Positions 27,881 to 38,465 are shown, numbered from the stretch's first letter. The stretch: DNA of 64,000 bases from Symsagittifera roscoffensis (GCF_963678635.1 NC_087068.1:26910318-26974317); one strand, 5' to 3'. Numbers and translations: made by a program. Notes: generated from the sequence alone by a model not told the origin.

Positions 27881-29670
27881 GCCGCCAACTTGGATCACTC
27901 CATCGATCAAATTCCCATCCAACCAACCTTACCTCTTCAATCCCAATAATACCACTTTTTGCTTTTCCGCCACCCGATTTTCCATCTAGCAATGTAACAT
28001 CAGGCATGAATTCCGACACTAACTCACAAATTTCAGTTTTATACTCCATCTCACAGCTAAATAACCCGAATATTGAAACCCCCGATGAATTTGCCGACTC
28101 AGAACCATCTCCATCCAATAATTTTCATAACCCCTCTCATTTTTCTCAACCTCCTTTTCAACCCATATTATCAAATAACCCTGACCCAATCACTCCTACA
28201 CCCTCTTATGCTTCCCAAGTTACCCCAACCTACTCCTCATACCATTCTGACCAATCATCTCCAGATACCCCCCGAATCTCCCCAGAGCTAGACAATTTCA
28301 TTACCCTCCAACAACAACCCTACCATCTTAACACCCCGACCATAAACCAAATCTCCTCAACTACAAATTCATCCAATCCCCCTACACCCTCTTCAAATTA
28401 TACTGAATCATTAGCACCATCATCCACATCAACTGAATCTTCACTCAACACTAATAGAGCTTACCGCACTTTTAAAAGAAAATTCCCCAACCATCCTTTC
28501 CCAGCAAAACCAGGAACAGCCCGGGAATACATCAACCACCCCCAGCATACTAACACTAGAGAATTTTTAGCTATCACTTTACCCTCATTTCCACAATACA
28601 CCTTAAACACCCCTCATGACACTAACGAAACACGCAACTTTGTAGACGAATACGTTTTAATGCCCACTCTCTCTTGGACCTCATATTACCATTTCACTAA
28701 CCCTCTTTGCTTACCTTTAACCAACACCTCTATCGATATAGACCGAAACAAAGACATGCTATATCGACTAACTACACCACTCACCGCTAGACAATTTACT
28801 TACGTAGGATACAAAAAATCACTAAAAATACACACTGCACCTAGAGCTAATGAATATACACTAGAATACTACGATCACAACATCATCAGAGCTAACCAAG
28901 ATCAATTCTTAGACGACGATCGCTTCGCTAACCCACAAATCACCGAGAAATTTTTCATCAAAACACCATATGTATTTACACTAAACATCTTCGACCGCAA
29001 GTTTGATCACATCATTTCAGAAGCACTAACAAGCACACAAGCATACGAAAGTTTTAAAGAACGCTTCCAAATCTTTTCACTAACCTTTCATTTCCTTGCA
29101 CCACACGAAAGAGATTTACACTGCTCACACGATATTATGTTGCGAACTAAACAAACACATACATACAGTTACTATCGTTTCATTCAAAATCACTTTGACC
29201 TCCACACACCCTCTAGACAACCACACCATCGCTTTCAATTCATCAATTCAAAATACACTTCACCGTATTTCCTAAATTTCACATATTGTATTAAAGATAC
29301 TAACCTCCATGGTATTCTCCGTAACTATGACCCCATAACACAGATGTACATTTTCTGCCCCATCACCAAGACCTTCAACGCAGAAGAATCCCGACCCTTC
29401 CTTATCCCGCACGAGTTTGTACAGCCTATAGAAATCCCCATTTTAGAATTCATCCACAATACTAAATTTAACCACAAATTATATAACTTAATCCAAAACA
29501 CACCTTATGAGTTTGCAGTAGGCACTGAAGAATTAACCACCATTAAGGCACTTCAAATGCTTTGGCCACTGCTTCAAACTAAAAATATCATCCGCATCTT
29601 AGCTAAACTACTAACAACTTCAGAACTAATTCACGACATCTTCCCCCACGGTTTTTTCCCCGACGACTAA
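27877..29670 (+). CDS. 597-aa ORF of unknown function, coupled to env by ATGA
   Basis: Its ATG overlaps the env stop codon (ATGA at 27877-27880), which suggests translation by termination-reinitiation, and it ends TAA 29670. Residues 1-190 are Ser/Thr/Pro/Asn-rich and probably disordered; residues about 200-597 are aromatic- and His-rich and look folded (YVLMPTLSWTSYYHF, IFSLTFHFLAPHERDLHCSH, KALQMLWPLLQTKN). There is no signal peptide or clear membrane span. Its disordered-then-folded plan recalls the ATG-less ORF. Codon use is more C-rich than in gag-pol, hinting at a separate origin. I recognise no family. A consensus splice donor begins four bases after its stop. Confidence 0.75.
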   Translation: MSRQLGSLHRSNSHPTNLTSSIPIIPLFAFPPPDFPSSNVTSGMNSDTNSQISVLYSISQLNNPNIETPDEFADSEPSPSNNFHNPSHFSQPPFQPILSNNPDPITPTPSYASQVTPTYSSYHSDQSSPDTPRISPELDNFITLQQQPYHLNTPTINQISSTTNSSNPPTPSSNYTESLAPSSTSTESSLNTNRAYRTFKRKFPNHPFPAKPGTAREYINHPQHTNTREFLAITLPSFPQYTLNTPHDTNETRNFVDEYVLMPTLSWTSYYHFTNPLCLPLTNTSIDIDRNKDMLYRLTTPLTARQFTYVGYKKSLKIHTAPRANEYTLEYYDHNIIRANQDQFLDDDRFANPQITEKFFIKTPYVFTLNIFDRKFDHIISEALTSTQAYESFKERFQIFSLTFHFLAPHERDLHCSHDIMLRTKQTHTYSYYRFIQNHFDLHTPSRQPHHRFQFINSKYTSPYFLNFTYCIKDTNLHGILRNYDPITQMYIFCPITKTFNAEESRPFLIPHEFVQPIEIPILEFIHNTKFNHKLYNLIQNTPYEFAVGTEELTTIKALQMLWPLLQTKNIIRILAKLLTTSELIHDIFPHGFFPDD

Positions 29671-29673
29671 CAG

Positions 29674-29753
29674 GTAAGTATGAATTAAATGAATATTACT
29701 AACTAATTGAAATATTGAAAAAACTCACCATTCTTTATTCATGTTTTCTTTAG
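29674..29753 (+). other. 80-nt spliceosomal intron in the 3' untranslated region
   Basis: CAG/GTAAGT at 29673/29674, a perfect branch-point-like TACTAAC at 29697-29703 and a pyrimidine-rich end GTTTTCTTTAG at 29743-29753. The donor begins four bases after the stop codon of the 597-aa ORF. Every intron signal is near consensus. An RNA-copied element should lose an intron that is always spliced, so unspliced RNA must be the replicating form. Confidence 0.7.
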
Positions 29754-31286
29754 ATTTTTAGCCTTCATCCTAGATCATCTGAAAAATTCACAAAAGAAAA
29801 ATAAAAAATGGCAAACTTCTTCAAAACTGTTTAAGACCCTATTAACTTTTGCACCAACAATTAAATAAATATAATACCAATGCAGTAAATTAATTTATAA
29901 AATTTTCCCCCAAAAGCAGTAAATCTACATATGATGAAAATTTGTATCTTAAAATTCCCCCATAATCAGCAGTAAATTTCAAAATTCCATGCAGTAAATT
30001 AATAAAATGAAATTGCAGTACTAACCTTTTGATATTTTCATTCATTCGCACAGAAATTCTATCCACACTCGCACAGCTCGCCCACGAAGAATTGTTTAAA
30101 ATAATGAATTTAAGTTTCAAGTTTTCACACTCAACAACTCTAACATATAATAACATGTTTCAAACTTTCCTTTAACCCGGTTGGAAAGGAATCATATACT
30201 AAACAAAACTAACCAACGCAGCTTACTAAATACCACAAATCATAGAATAACAGCATGACTAAGAAAAGGAAACCAACGGTACCCAAACCGGATTAACCCA
30301 GTTTAAAACTGGATAATTTATTCTTTTGAAGACTATTACAAAGTCTTAGAAAGAAATAATAAAACACAAAAAAGTCGAAAGACAAACCCATACCACAAAC
30401 AATTAGCTTTTTGGAAAAAGTACATAACCAACAAGACATAAGTAAAACCACAACAAACCCAACATAAAACGTTGTCACATAACAGGACCCCTCACAAAAA
30501 CCGCATGAAATCATACTCCCACACCTGGCCTAACCCACCAGGAAAGGACGTCCTGAGCATGCTCTATAGCCGGCCTAACCCACCGCGCTACATCCACGCT
30601 TTGTGACCACACCTTTATTTTTAATAAGAGCTACTCAAGGGTGAGTAACTCTTCAAAATAACCGAACTAAAACAAAAAGCTTTTGTGAAAACAACTAACT
30701 AAAATCATAATTAAAAAATACTAAACTAATAAAAGTTTTATAAAATGTAAAATCATATGATGCAATATATAGATCAGAATACAACACCAAGGACGAACAT
30801 CAAAAGACAAGACGACCTCACTACACTCGAGAGAGAATGACCAACTACAATCGATATGCCGCTCACAATCACAACTCAAAGGATTTAGAGTACGACTTGA
30901 CTTCGCAGAAAAGGACTTCATTGAACTAGACCAATGACCACCTCGATGTTCAAGTATACGTACAGATCCGAGTAACCAGGCATCCCCTCCACGCACAATC
31001 TCCACGCCATTCCCGAGCTAGATCAAACACAAAAGAAGTTCTCTCCGAAGAACAGAAAAACCTGACATAGCCAACCATTCTGAAACCAGAATTGATGCTG
31101 TTGCAGAGACTCAGTCGTTGTCACAAGAAGAACACAACGACTTGTGTCCTCAATTCCAGATCCCTGGAACTTCCTTAACAAAAAAGGAAACAAAAGAAAA
31201 ATGATGTTCGCCAAATACCAACGTCCATCATCCATCCTTGAATTACAGAAAAACTGTTCTAAAAAACTCTGTAAAACCCGGATGGG
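29754..31286 (+). other. Non-coding 3' region of the LTR element
   Basis: About 1.5 kb with no convincing ORF. It holds repeats of GCAGTAAAT (29881, 29916, 29968, 29991 and a variant at 30015), a second branch-point-like TACTAAC followed by TTCGCACAG near 30019-30053, and a structured stretch at 30500-30660. The bases just before the 3' LTR (GGATGGG) are only weakly purine-rich, so the polypurine tract is atypical. Confidence 0.6.
30500..30660 (+). promoter_or_regulatory. Structured RNA region, possible transport element
   Basis: Contains CCTGG...CCAGG around GGCCTAACCCACC (which recurs about 50 bases later), the palindrome GGACGTCC and a stem from AGAGCTACTCA to TGAGTAACTCT. The GC content is above that of its surroundings. 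Location in the 3' region of an intron-bearing RNA genome suggests a constitutive-transport-like or packaging role; inference only. Confidence 0.35.
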
Positions 31287-31696
31287 TGGAACCTGATCTA
31301 AACTATATATTATGATTGGATAAATTAAATGTTTTACCAATGTAAAGTATTTAATATTAACCAATCATGATCCATCTAACTAACAACCCACTTATTTGTA
31401 AGTGCTGAAGTTACTTGTAATTTCAGCACCAGAGAGATTTGAATTTAACTTAGAAATTAGTTGGACTCTCCCGAGCACTTCAGCAGCCGCAATAAACCAG
31501 TATACCCTAGATCTATTGAGCCTAGCAGAGACTAGTTAAACAACCTGAGACTAGATAGTATAAGAGTAAGATTAGGATCGGTATTAGACTAAGAAGTTGC
31601 ACGAATCTATCCGGCCGAAAATAAGATAGCGTGACGAGCAGACGGTGTACCCTATCCGAAATTACTCTATGAGTTATACACCCCTGTCCTAACTCA
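31287..31696 (+). repeat. 3' LTR
   Basis: 410 bp, same sequence as the 5' LTR by visual comparison, with AATAAA at 31491-31496. Followed by TATT (31697-31700), the right copy of the target-site duplication. Confidence 0.95.
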
Positions 31697-31700
31697 TATT
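31697..31700. repeat. Target-site duplication, right (TATT)
   Basis: Matches TATT at 12775-12778 on the other side of the element. Confidence 0.85.
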
Positions 31701-31884
31701 CATTCTTACTCTATTTCTCACTCTAATTTCTTAAATTTGTTTTCCGATCGAGTGACGATCCAACTTCGTCAAATTGTACCATAGTGAAACTGCCAGATAA
31801 AAACCGCCTCAAACTTTTAAGCATACCAAGACAAAAGTTCTAAGCGGAAGGAAATTCTTGATTTTTTTTCACACCTAAGTATGC

Positions 31885-32613
31885 TAGTGCTGATTTAAAT
31901 TAACCGGACACAGCGAATAACATTGAAAACTTTAAACGCGTTTTTCTCAAATTTGGTTAAGATTAGACAAAGAGTGAAGAGTTCAAAAATTGCTCTGAAT
32001 TTCATTAGAATTATTATGGTGCAGTTTTTCCCCCGAAATTCTGAACCAAAATGTTACCCCAAAAATAAGTCATTTTGGTTTTTTATTCAACCAAGAATTA
32101 CGCTGGAACGACTAAATTAATTGATGAGAAAATTATGAAAAAACAATTCTCTTAAACTGTCCAACAAAATTTTAGAAGGGTAAAACTTTCAAGAATCTTC
32201 ATAAGATAATATATTTTTGGTTGATACCCTAAAAACTCATTTTTACTTTATACAAATCAAAATCTTTGGCTAAAAACAAATTTCAAACGTTTTACGCAAA
32301 TTTTTGAAAATTTTTTCCTTGTAAAATTTTGCTGGGCTGTGTAAGAGGCTTCTTTTATTATACTTTTCTCGACAATAAACCTGGTGGTTTCAGCGTAATT
32401 CTTTATTGAAAAAAAAAAGCAAAGTTGACCTTTTTTGGGGTAAAATTTTGGTTCAGAACTTCGGGGAAAAATGCACTATAATAATTTTGGTGAAACTCTG
32501 AGCAAATTTTGTCCCCTTCATTTTTTGTCTAATATCGTAACCCAATTTGAGAAAAAAGTGGTTGGAAATTTTAAATTTCGTTCGTTTTGTTCAAATAATT
32601 TAAATCAGCACTG
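31885..32613. mobile_element. Fold-back element with ~185 bp inverted arms
   Basis: The left arm (31885-32075) and right arm (32430-32613) are inverted copies. AGTGCTGATTTAAATTA opens the left arm and its complement closes the right. Inner blocks such as TTCTCAAATT-GGTTA and TTCTGAACCAAAAT-TTACCCC are shared. No transposase is encoded. The same terminus occurs at 8718-8741. I see no clear target-site duplication. Confidence 0.75.
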
Positions 32614-33805
32614 TATTATTCTCATCATAATTCGACATACTAATTCTAGCTAGAAGACTGTCGTTGCAAATGTGGTGAAAGCGAAAACTATTTTCATTTA
32701 GTTCAGATGCACGTTCCAGGCATGGGTACACATTGAAGTCTTTTTTGCTTTGTTCGATTAGGGGATATTTCGTTCGATTTTTGCTTCGTTCGATACAGGG
32801 AGACATCTCAATTTTTTTTTTGCTTTGTACGATTATTCTTTTGATGTTGACCTTTTCGACCGGTTTTATCCAATTTTACCAATCGTATTGTATCTTCTCT
32901 TCGAAAAAAATTATGGGAGCAACCGAAACAACAATAAACATTGCACGAGCAGGTGAGCTTTATTAAATACGTCAATCTTAAAATCCTCTTACAAATTGGC
33001 CTTTAATGACAATTGACGATTATCTAAATTCGATGGCAATCAAACTGTTGATAATGCTACATTAGACCGAATGACCACTAAGCCTAATCCTCCCGGCCGA
33101 ACAAACCGCCGAGCTTAAGTCAGTTTTTGATATTGCTAGTGTACTCTTGGCTTCCAATATTATGCTTGACGTCATATTTGCCAAAAAAAATTGAAGAGAA
33201 GCTATTCACTGGTCTCGTCCAAGTTCGTTTTTGATTTTGTGCACCGTTATTGCATTTCTTTGTTCGTTTCAGTTGACTAAGCTGTCTTTTGTTATGCTTT
33301 TTTTAGTTTATCGATCGGAAAACCAATTTTGTGTCCCTGCTCATAAAACGATATTTTATGGTCGCCGACGATTACGGGGATACCATCAAAAGCCATTTTG
33401 AATTTAACCGCCTTTTTTATTATTTCAAATACTTTTTTAAAATTGAATTAAAAAATTAATAACCGTCAGAATTTTGCTTCAAAAATGAGAAATAATCCGT
33501 TATTAGATGGCTACCAGAAACCTCGGATTAAATTAGGGATCATTTTTGACAGGCTTATATCACTGATCAAGTTCCGCCGAAGTAAAATAATAGTATGCTC
33601 CCGAATTACTTTGAATTAAAATTGCTTTGCGCTGCGTGTAAAATACTCCAGTTGTATTGACTAAAAATTCCATGTCTAATCAAAATTTATAAATAAAAAT
33701 AGGGATAAATTATTTTGATGGGTACAATCGAAAACAGTTTTTTACCATTTGAAAAACTAGCACTGCACTACTCATTGCTCTTGCATTCCGGAAAACACTT
33801 TGCAG
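32614..33805. other. AT-rich stretch upstream of the dehydrogenase gene
   Basis: No clear gene. An ATG at 32913 followed 40 nt later by a good donor (GCAG/GTGAGC at 32952/32953) could be a first exon of the downstream gene, but it does not join in frame with the best acceptor at 33805/33806. Confidence 0.4.
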
Positions 33806-34010
33806 TGAAGTCAAATTGGGGCGGCGAGTAATTAAAAATGATCCCAAGTTAGGAATCCACGAAGCGAACTCTTACCTCGGTCGCAGTTTGGTCACGCGGG
33901 CTCTCAAAAACGACACAATCGATTTCTGGGTGACAGCTGTCTGTCACAAAGTGACTAGCAGTAAAAACAGCAACCAGTTGGCGCAGTTTGTGAGTCATCC
34001 AAATTTGAAG
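33806..34010 (+). CDS. Atypical short-chain dehydrogenase (NmrA/SDR_a5-like), exon 1 seen
   Basis: Host gene exon running from a CTTTGCAG acceptor to a GAAG/GTATGA donor, read in the frame beginning GAA 33807. It encodes the start of a Rossmann fold (GIHEANSYLGRSLVTRAL) and ends FVSHPNLK, the usual second strand of NAD(P)-binding atypical SDRs. In this family the first loop is normally GxxGxxG; here the first glycine is replaced by Glu (EANSYLG). The true start lies upstream and was not found. It splices in phase 0 to 37626. Likely product: a cytosolic NAD(P)-binding oxidoreductase or sensor. Confidence 0.7.
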
Positions 34011-37000
34011 GTATGATATATTTACCATTACTAAATCTATTCAGGCGAAAATTCAACAAAACTTTTGTAGCCATGACTACCACCTAGAAACGCCCGTCTA
34101 AATCAATTGATGTATATCTTTCAAATGGAATAATGGAAGGTCTGGACTTCTTCGAGCGCAATATTTTTGGCATTTTTCCCTATTTTCCTCGTTATTTGTG
34201 TAATAAAAAACTGTAACTTACTAAAGAAACTGTTATGAAACCGTTGTTGCATAAAGAATGAGATATTCCTGGTTTTACGAAGGTTCTGATTTTTTCAATG
34301 TATACTTCAAAAACTGGAAATTTTGTAAGAGGTCGAAATTAATACGTTATTGTTCCGACCATTTCAAAATGGGGAGAAACTTTGTATTCGGGTGTTTTAT
34401 TTTTTTTCTCTTTTTTTGCTTTTTTTTGTTTTCAACGCAAAATCAGCTACCACCAATAACGATTGGAGAGACTTGAGTGATATATATCATATTAAAGCCC
34501 TTTCAGTCATGATTCGAACGACAATCAAAAATTTCGAAAAACTTGTGTCGAGAAAAACCGGTTTAAAATTTTTGATTTTTCGTCTGAAGTCGACCGAGTT
34601 AAGAGAGCAAACACGCTTATTTTTGCTTAATTTAGGCCGTTTACAATAGCTTCAATATGTTTCATTTTAATTGTACTCGAGTAAATTTTATTTTTGGAGA
34701 TTTTCGATGCCATTTTGGGAATCAAAAACTTCAAAAATTCAAAAAAGTTCTTGTGATATTCCTTAAATCTAATCTAAAACTTGACTACAATAATTGTTAA
34801 ACTATAATCGTAGGTAAAAAAATATAAATAAGAGAATCAATTGAATATGTATGAGCATTTATATCTTTCACTAGCTGTCTAGAGAGTGTTGTTTTTAGCA
34901 CCATTGAGTTAACCGTGTCTCTAGACTTAATTGACAGGTCGCTGTCTTCACATAGCAAAGTAGAATAGCGGTCATGTTATCATAGGACGTAACTCTTACT
35001 TCGTGGTCATTCGACCTTTACCACAGTTCTTCAAAAAAATCTGAAAAAAAAAATGTATTTTTTGTTTTTCTATTCATTTTTCTTCAAAAACTGTTGTCCT
35101 GTTTGTCTATAATTGTAGATTTCGGAGAATGCTTCGCTAGGTCCGTTCACACACTCTAAATTAACGGCACCGCAAACTGGTCCCTTTGGTAATGAAGTCA
35201 GCGGGGCAACCGAGATTCACTACTATCCACAATCCCGAAAGGGTTAGGTTGGTGGCAACTATTCTGTACTGTATTCTGTTACTTGCCCCCTTTTTATGCT
35301 GCTCTTGATGCTGTTTCGCTCACTCTCGCCGATGGCAAGAATTTCCATTAGTAATTAAGTTCAGATAAATATTGATCCAAATACAGAAGGATCTAAGCGG
35401 CCCGAATGTAATCTAGTAACCTAATCTAAAGGAAAGGGTCCGCGATCAATCAACACAATAGCAATTCTATCCTCTCTAGAGAATCTTTTTTAACGAATAG
35501 TAACTCCGCTCAATCACTCAGTCTGACCTGGTAAAATTAAAAGTGTCACTATGGGTCACTACTCCTTTGAGGTACTGTGACTGATATCCTAGCTTTGCGA
35601 TTTCCAAGTCTCTAACTCAGAGAACCCACTAGACTCTCACTGCACCATTGTTCTGCTAGGGGTAGGCTACTTGTTATTCTCTATAAGGTTTGTCTATTTG
35701 AGTTTTAGTGATAGTTAGATTTATGTCGTCCTTACAAGTCCTGACAGTTACTTTGGTGCTCATTTTGCAAGGTCTTGAACCAATTCTTCCTTTGATGACA
35801 CCATTTCTAAATTCCAAATTCATTAAGGGTTTCTCTAATTAAATTGTGCAAATATCAAGTCCATTTTCACCTCCAAACTGGGTTATGTTTAATTAACCAA
35901 TCTCCCAAGTTTTTATTTCATTAACCCATTAACTTTCCGACCACCCAGGGGTAGGGGAAGACACTTTTTTTGGATTGCTAACTCATTCTAAGCATCTAAA
36001 ACTCCGATTTATACTCAATTCCAATCCCGATCTTCTAGTTATCAGGGGAACGTAATTCGCTTATTAGGGGTCAAATTGTGCCAAAAAGCCACCTCCGGGG
36101 AGCTAAGTAAATATCTCGTCCATTCATGTTATTTAGGAGTCCCACTTCCCATGCTATGCCTCTGTTACTGCTAATTTTCTCTGGGACTACTTTTCTTTTA
36201 CCCTGATTGATATTGTATTAATAGCTCATCCACCAAGATAAGTTGAACCCCATGTATACCAAATTCACTTTAATTGATACACTAAATCAATGGTACAATG
36301 TAAAAATCATATCTCTTTCAGCTTCTCATTTATTTCCCAATAGGTAAGTTTCCTCCCAAATATTAGTAAAGTGACCAATTCTCATTCCCACGTGTTGGGG
36401 TCGAATGAATACGCCACTTTCTGGTGTTAACCCCGAGGTTTTCTGTACAAATTTGTTCCTAAACGCCCAAAGGTCAATTAGAGGTCATCCCGGGGCAATC
36501 TTCTATATTCAGTTTTAGAATCCCAAGTTCAGTTTTATCTACCAAGTTTCATCCGTATCCCGTTAATACTTCCCAATTTATCCCATTTCTAAGGTCCATT
36601 ATCATTTTTCCCGGGAAAAAGCAATTAACACCGGAAGGAGTCGTCGGGGGGTTTTACTCACTAGGGGTCTTGTTTCGAGGGTGAGTTGTAGTGCCTATTG
36701 CCGCCGTAAAATCAATATGCCCTCGCTCATTATTTTGCGTAAATTGCCTATTTCTGGTTTCAGGGGTCTTTTTTCCAAGTGCTAATAACTTCAGGTCCAA
36801 CCGCCGGATATGGTTCAAATTATACTACATGATATATCTCGTCATTACCTATAATGTCCCAAAATTATAGCCCCCTGCGTTCAGTGGCGGCCGAGAAGCG
36901 ACTCCCGAAAGTCGGGGTGGGGACTTTTTGCATAAGGCATAGCACCGGAAGGCCCAGGGGGTCTGGGGTTCTAAGCTTAAGCTTCCCTCAACTAGGTCTA

Positions 37001-37625
37001 TAATGTACTATATTTTGGTTCCATTCCAACCGCTAGTTACAGAGTTCTGATAGGGCTATTTGCACTTCCGGGAACCGTTATCACTTGGGCCCGGGGGGTC
37101 CAAGGGGTCTGGGGTTCTGCATGCCCGGGTCAAATCATCTCTAGTATCCGCCCTAGGAGTTTCATAAAGTTAGTTCCGGTAATTTCCATTTGGGGGGGTT
37201 ATCACATCTTACTTTTCCATTTGGGGGGGGGGGGGGGGTTTATCACATCTTACTTCACCTGAGTTTTCCGCCATAGGAGGGACTATATCTTCAAAGATTA
37301 AAACTTATTTTGGAATTGACTGTTTGTTTACCTTTCTACTTATCGTATTGATTCGTCAATACCGAGCTGCGTACTACTTATTAACCTTCATCATTTCTCA
37401 AGGTATATCTCTCAATGGTACTCTAAGTTTGACAAAAAGTGTTAAGATCACCGATCCTACAATATTACTAAGATATGCCTAAATTATTGTTTTACTTTTA
37501 CGTCAGTTTGTTTTATCACCTTACGCCGAAAAACTACACTAATAGATTTTTTTTCGGTGATTGTTAAAGACTATGGTAGGAACATTCAGTTTCACTTGCG
37601 CAGTAACCGTCTATCCTTGTTTCAG
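34011..37625 (+). other. Intron 1 of the dehydrogenase gene, filled with repeats
   Basis: GTATGA...TTTCAG, 3.6 kb. From 34440 to 35130, and again from 37505 to 37625, it matches the contiguous repeat at 41940-42490. The intervening 35140-37500 is therefore an insertion. The repeat ends at or within a few bases of the intron's own acceptor. Confidence 0.6.
35140..37500. mobile_element. Unknown 2.3 kb insertion in intron 1
   Basis: Sits inside a repeat copy that is uninterrupted at 41940-42490, so it arrived later. It has more C and G than its surroundings, no long ORF, no visible terminal repeats, two copies of GGGGTCTGGGGTTCT-type sequence (near 36960 and 37100) and a duplicated segment with a long G run (37190-37250). 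Type unknown. Confidence 0.45.
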
Positions 37626-37956
37626 TTGATTTTTGTTGACATCTTTTCATCAGAGCAGATGAAAGGAATCTTCTACGATTGTGACGTCATCATCTCATGC
37701 ATCGGAGGACGAAGATCATGTTCGACCCTTCCGACCAGAACTACTCTTTACAGCGAGGCCACAAAAGTCCTTCTTTGTTCCCTGGTTGAATCCGAATCAA
37801 GAAAGCAAGCTGCTGCCCTCAATCAGATGAGAGGGGACGAGACTTCTCGTACTGAGACGAATAAAGAGTCGGCAGAAGGCGTTAGCCAATCAGAATCTAG
37901 TGGTTCAATGCGGCAACCACTGCACCTCATTTATGCCAGCACTTGGGGAACTAAAT
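37626..37956 (+). CDS. Atypical short-chain dehydrogenase, exon 2
   Basis: Begins after TTGTTTCAG and ends at a GTAACA donor (phase 1). It continues the Rossmann fold: LIFVDIFSSEQMKGIFYDCD then VIISCIGG, the characteristic strand-4 motif of the family, followed by an acidic, Ser/Glu-rich insert (RGDETSRTETNKESAEG) not usual for the family, and LHLIYASTWGTK, the strand carrying the active-site-like Ser. Joins exon 3 with a TCT codon split across the junction. The reading frames of all three exons agree, which supports the model. Confidence 0.75.
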
Positions 37957-38465
37957 GTAACATAATTGACTTTTCGTTTTTTTTTCCATGAGGTTTGCAA
38001 AATCTATCTTCCAGACATACAAGGCACTCTGGAACTCGAATTTCCCCACCTCTGAAAGCATGTTTGGATACGACTCAAATTTTTGTAACGTTAAACAAAA
38101 TTGTTCAAGAGTTGCCTTTTCTTCCAAATTGTAACAAAGCTGAATGAAGCACGCTATTATACACATTTCCAAAAAATGCTTTATGGAGCTCAAAAAATCA
38201 AAAATAGTTGTCTACTCGAAAAAAAAGAAAAAAGTCTGAAACCCACCCAGCCTGATGTGTTGAATTTCTCAGCAATATAAGGTCTTTTCTTATAATGTCT
38301 CTTCACTCTATGACTTGCAAATTAATGACATTTTTCAAATTGATTTTAAACTAAATTTTTGACATTTTACTGATAATTTTGCAAAAATTGATGCTTTGTC
38401 CAGTTAAATCGGGTGTTTGGGTGTGGATAAAAAAATTCATGAAAATTAATGCAATTATTGTTTAG

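Larger units (their letters stand above)
12779..31696 (+). mobile_element. Complete 18.9 kb Ty3-type LTR retroelement with env and accessory ORFs
   Basis: Bounded by two 410 bp LTRs that read identical by eye, starting TG and ending CA, with TATT duplicated on both sides. Inside are a 1.2 kb leader, a 155-codon ORF, gag-pol as one ORF, two small membrane ORFs, a 378-codon ORF without ATG, an env-like ORF, a 597-codon ORF, an 80-nt intron and a 1.5 kb non-coding 3' region. All large frames are open. Most animal Ty3 elements are 5-10 kb, so this is exceptional in size; giant Ty3 elements such as planarian Burro and the env-bearing Tor elements of Oikopleura are comparators I know of. The identical LTRs and open frames mean a very recent insertion. 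Confidence 0.95.

Noticed and set aside
27807-27989. 60-codon frame bridging env and the 597-aa ORF
   Set aside because: It overlaps two better frames completely and has no supporting context.
31270-31286. Classical polypurine tract before the 3' LTR
   Set aside because: Only GGATGGG precedes the LTR; it is too short and interrupted to call with confidence.
32913-32952. First coding exon of the dehydrogenase gene (ATG with GTGAGC donor)
   Set aside because: Leaves phase 1, while the good acceptor at 33805/33806 requires phase 2. Only a poor acceptor near 33852 would fit, so I did not join it.
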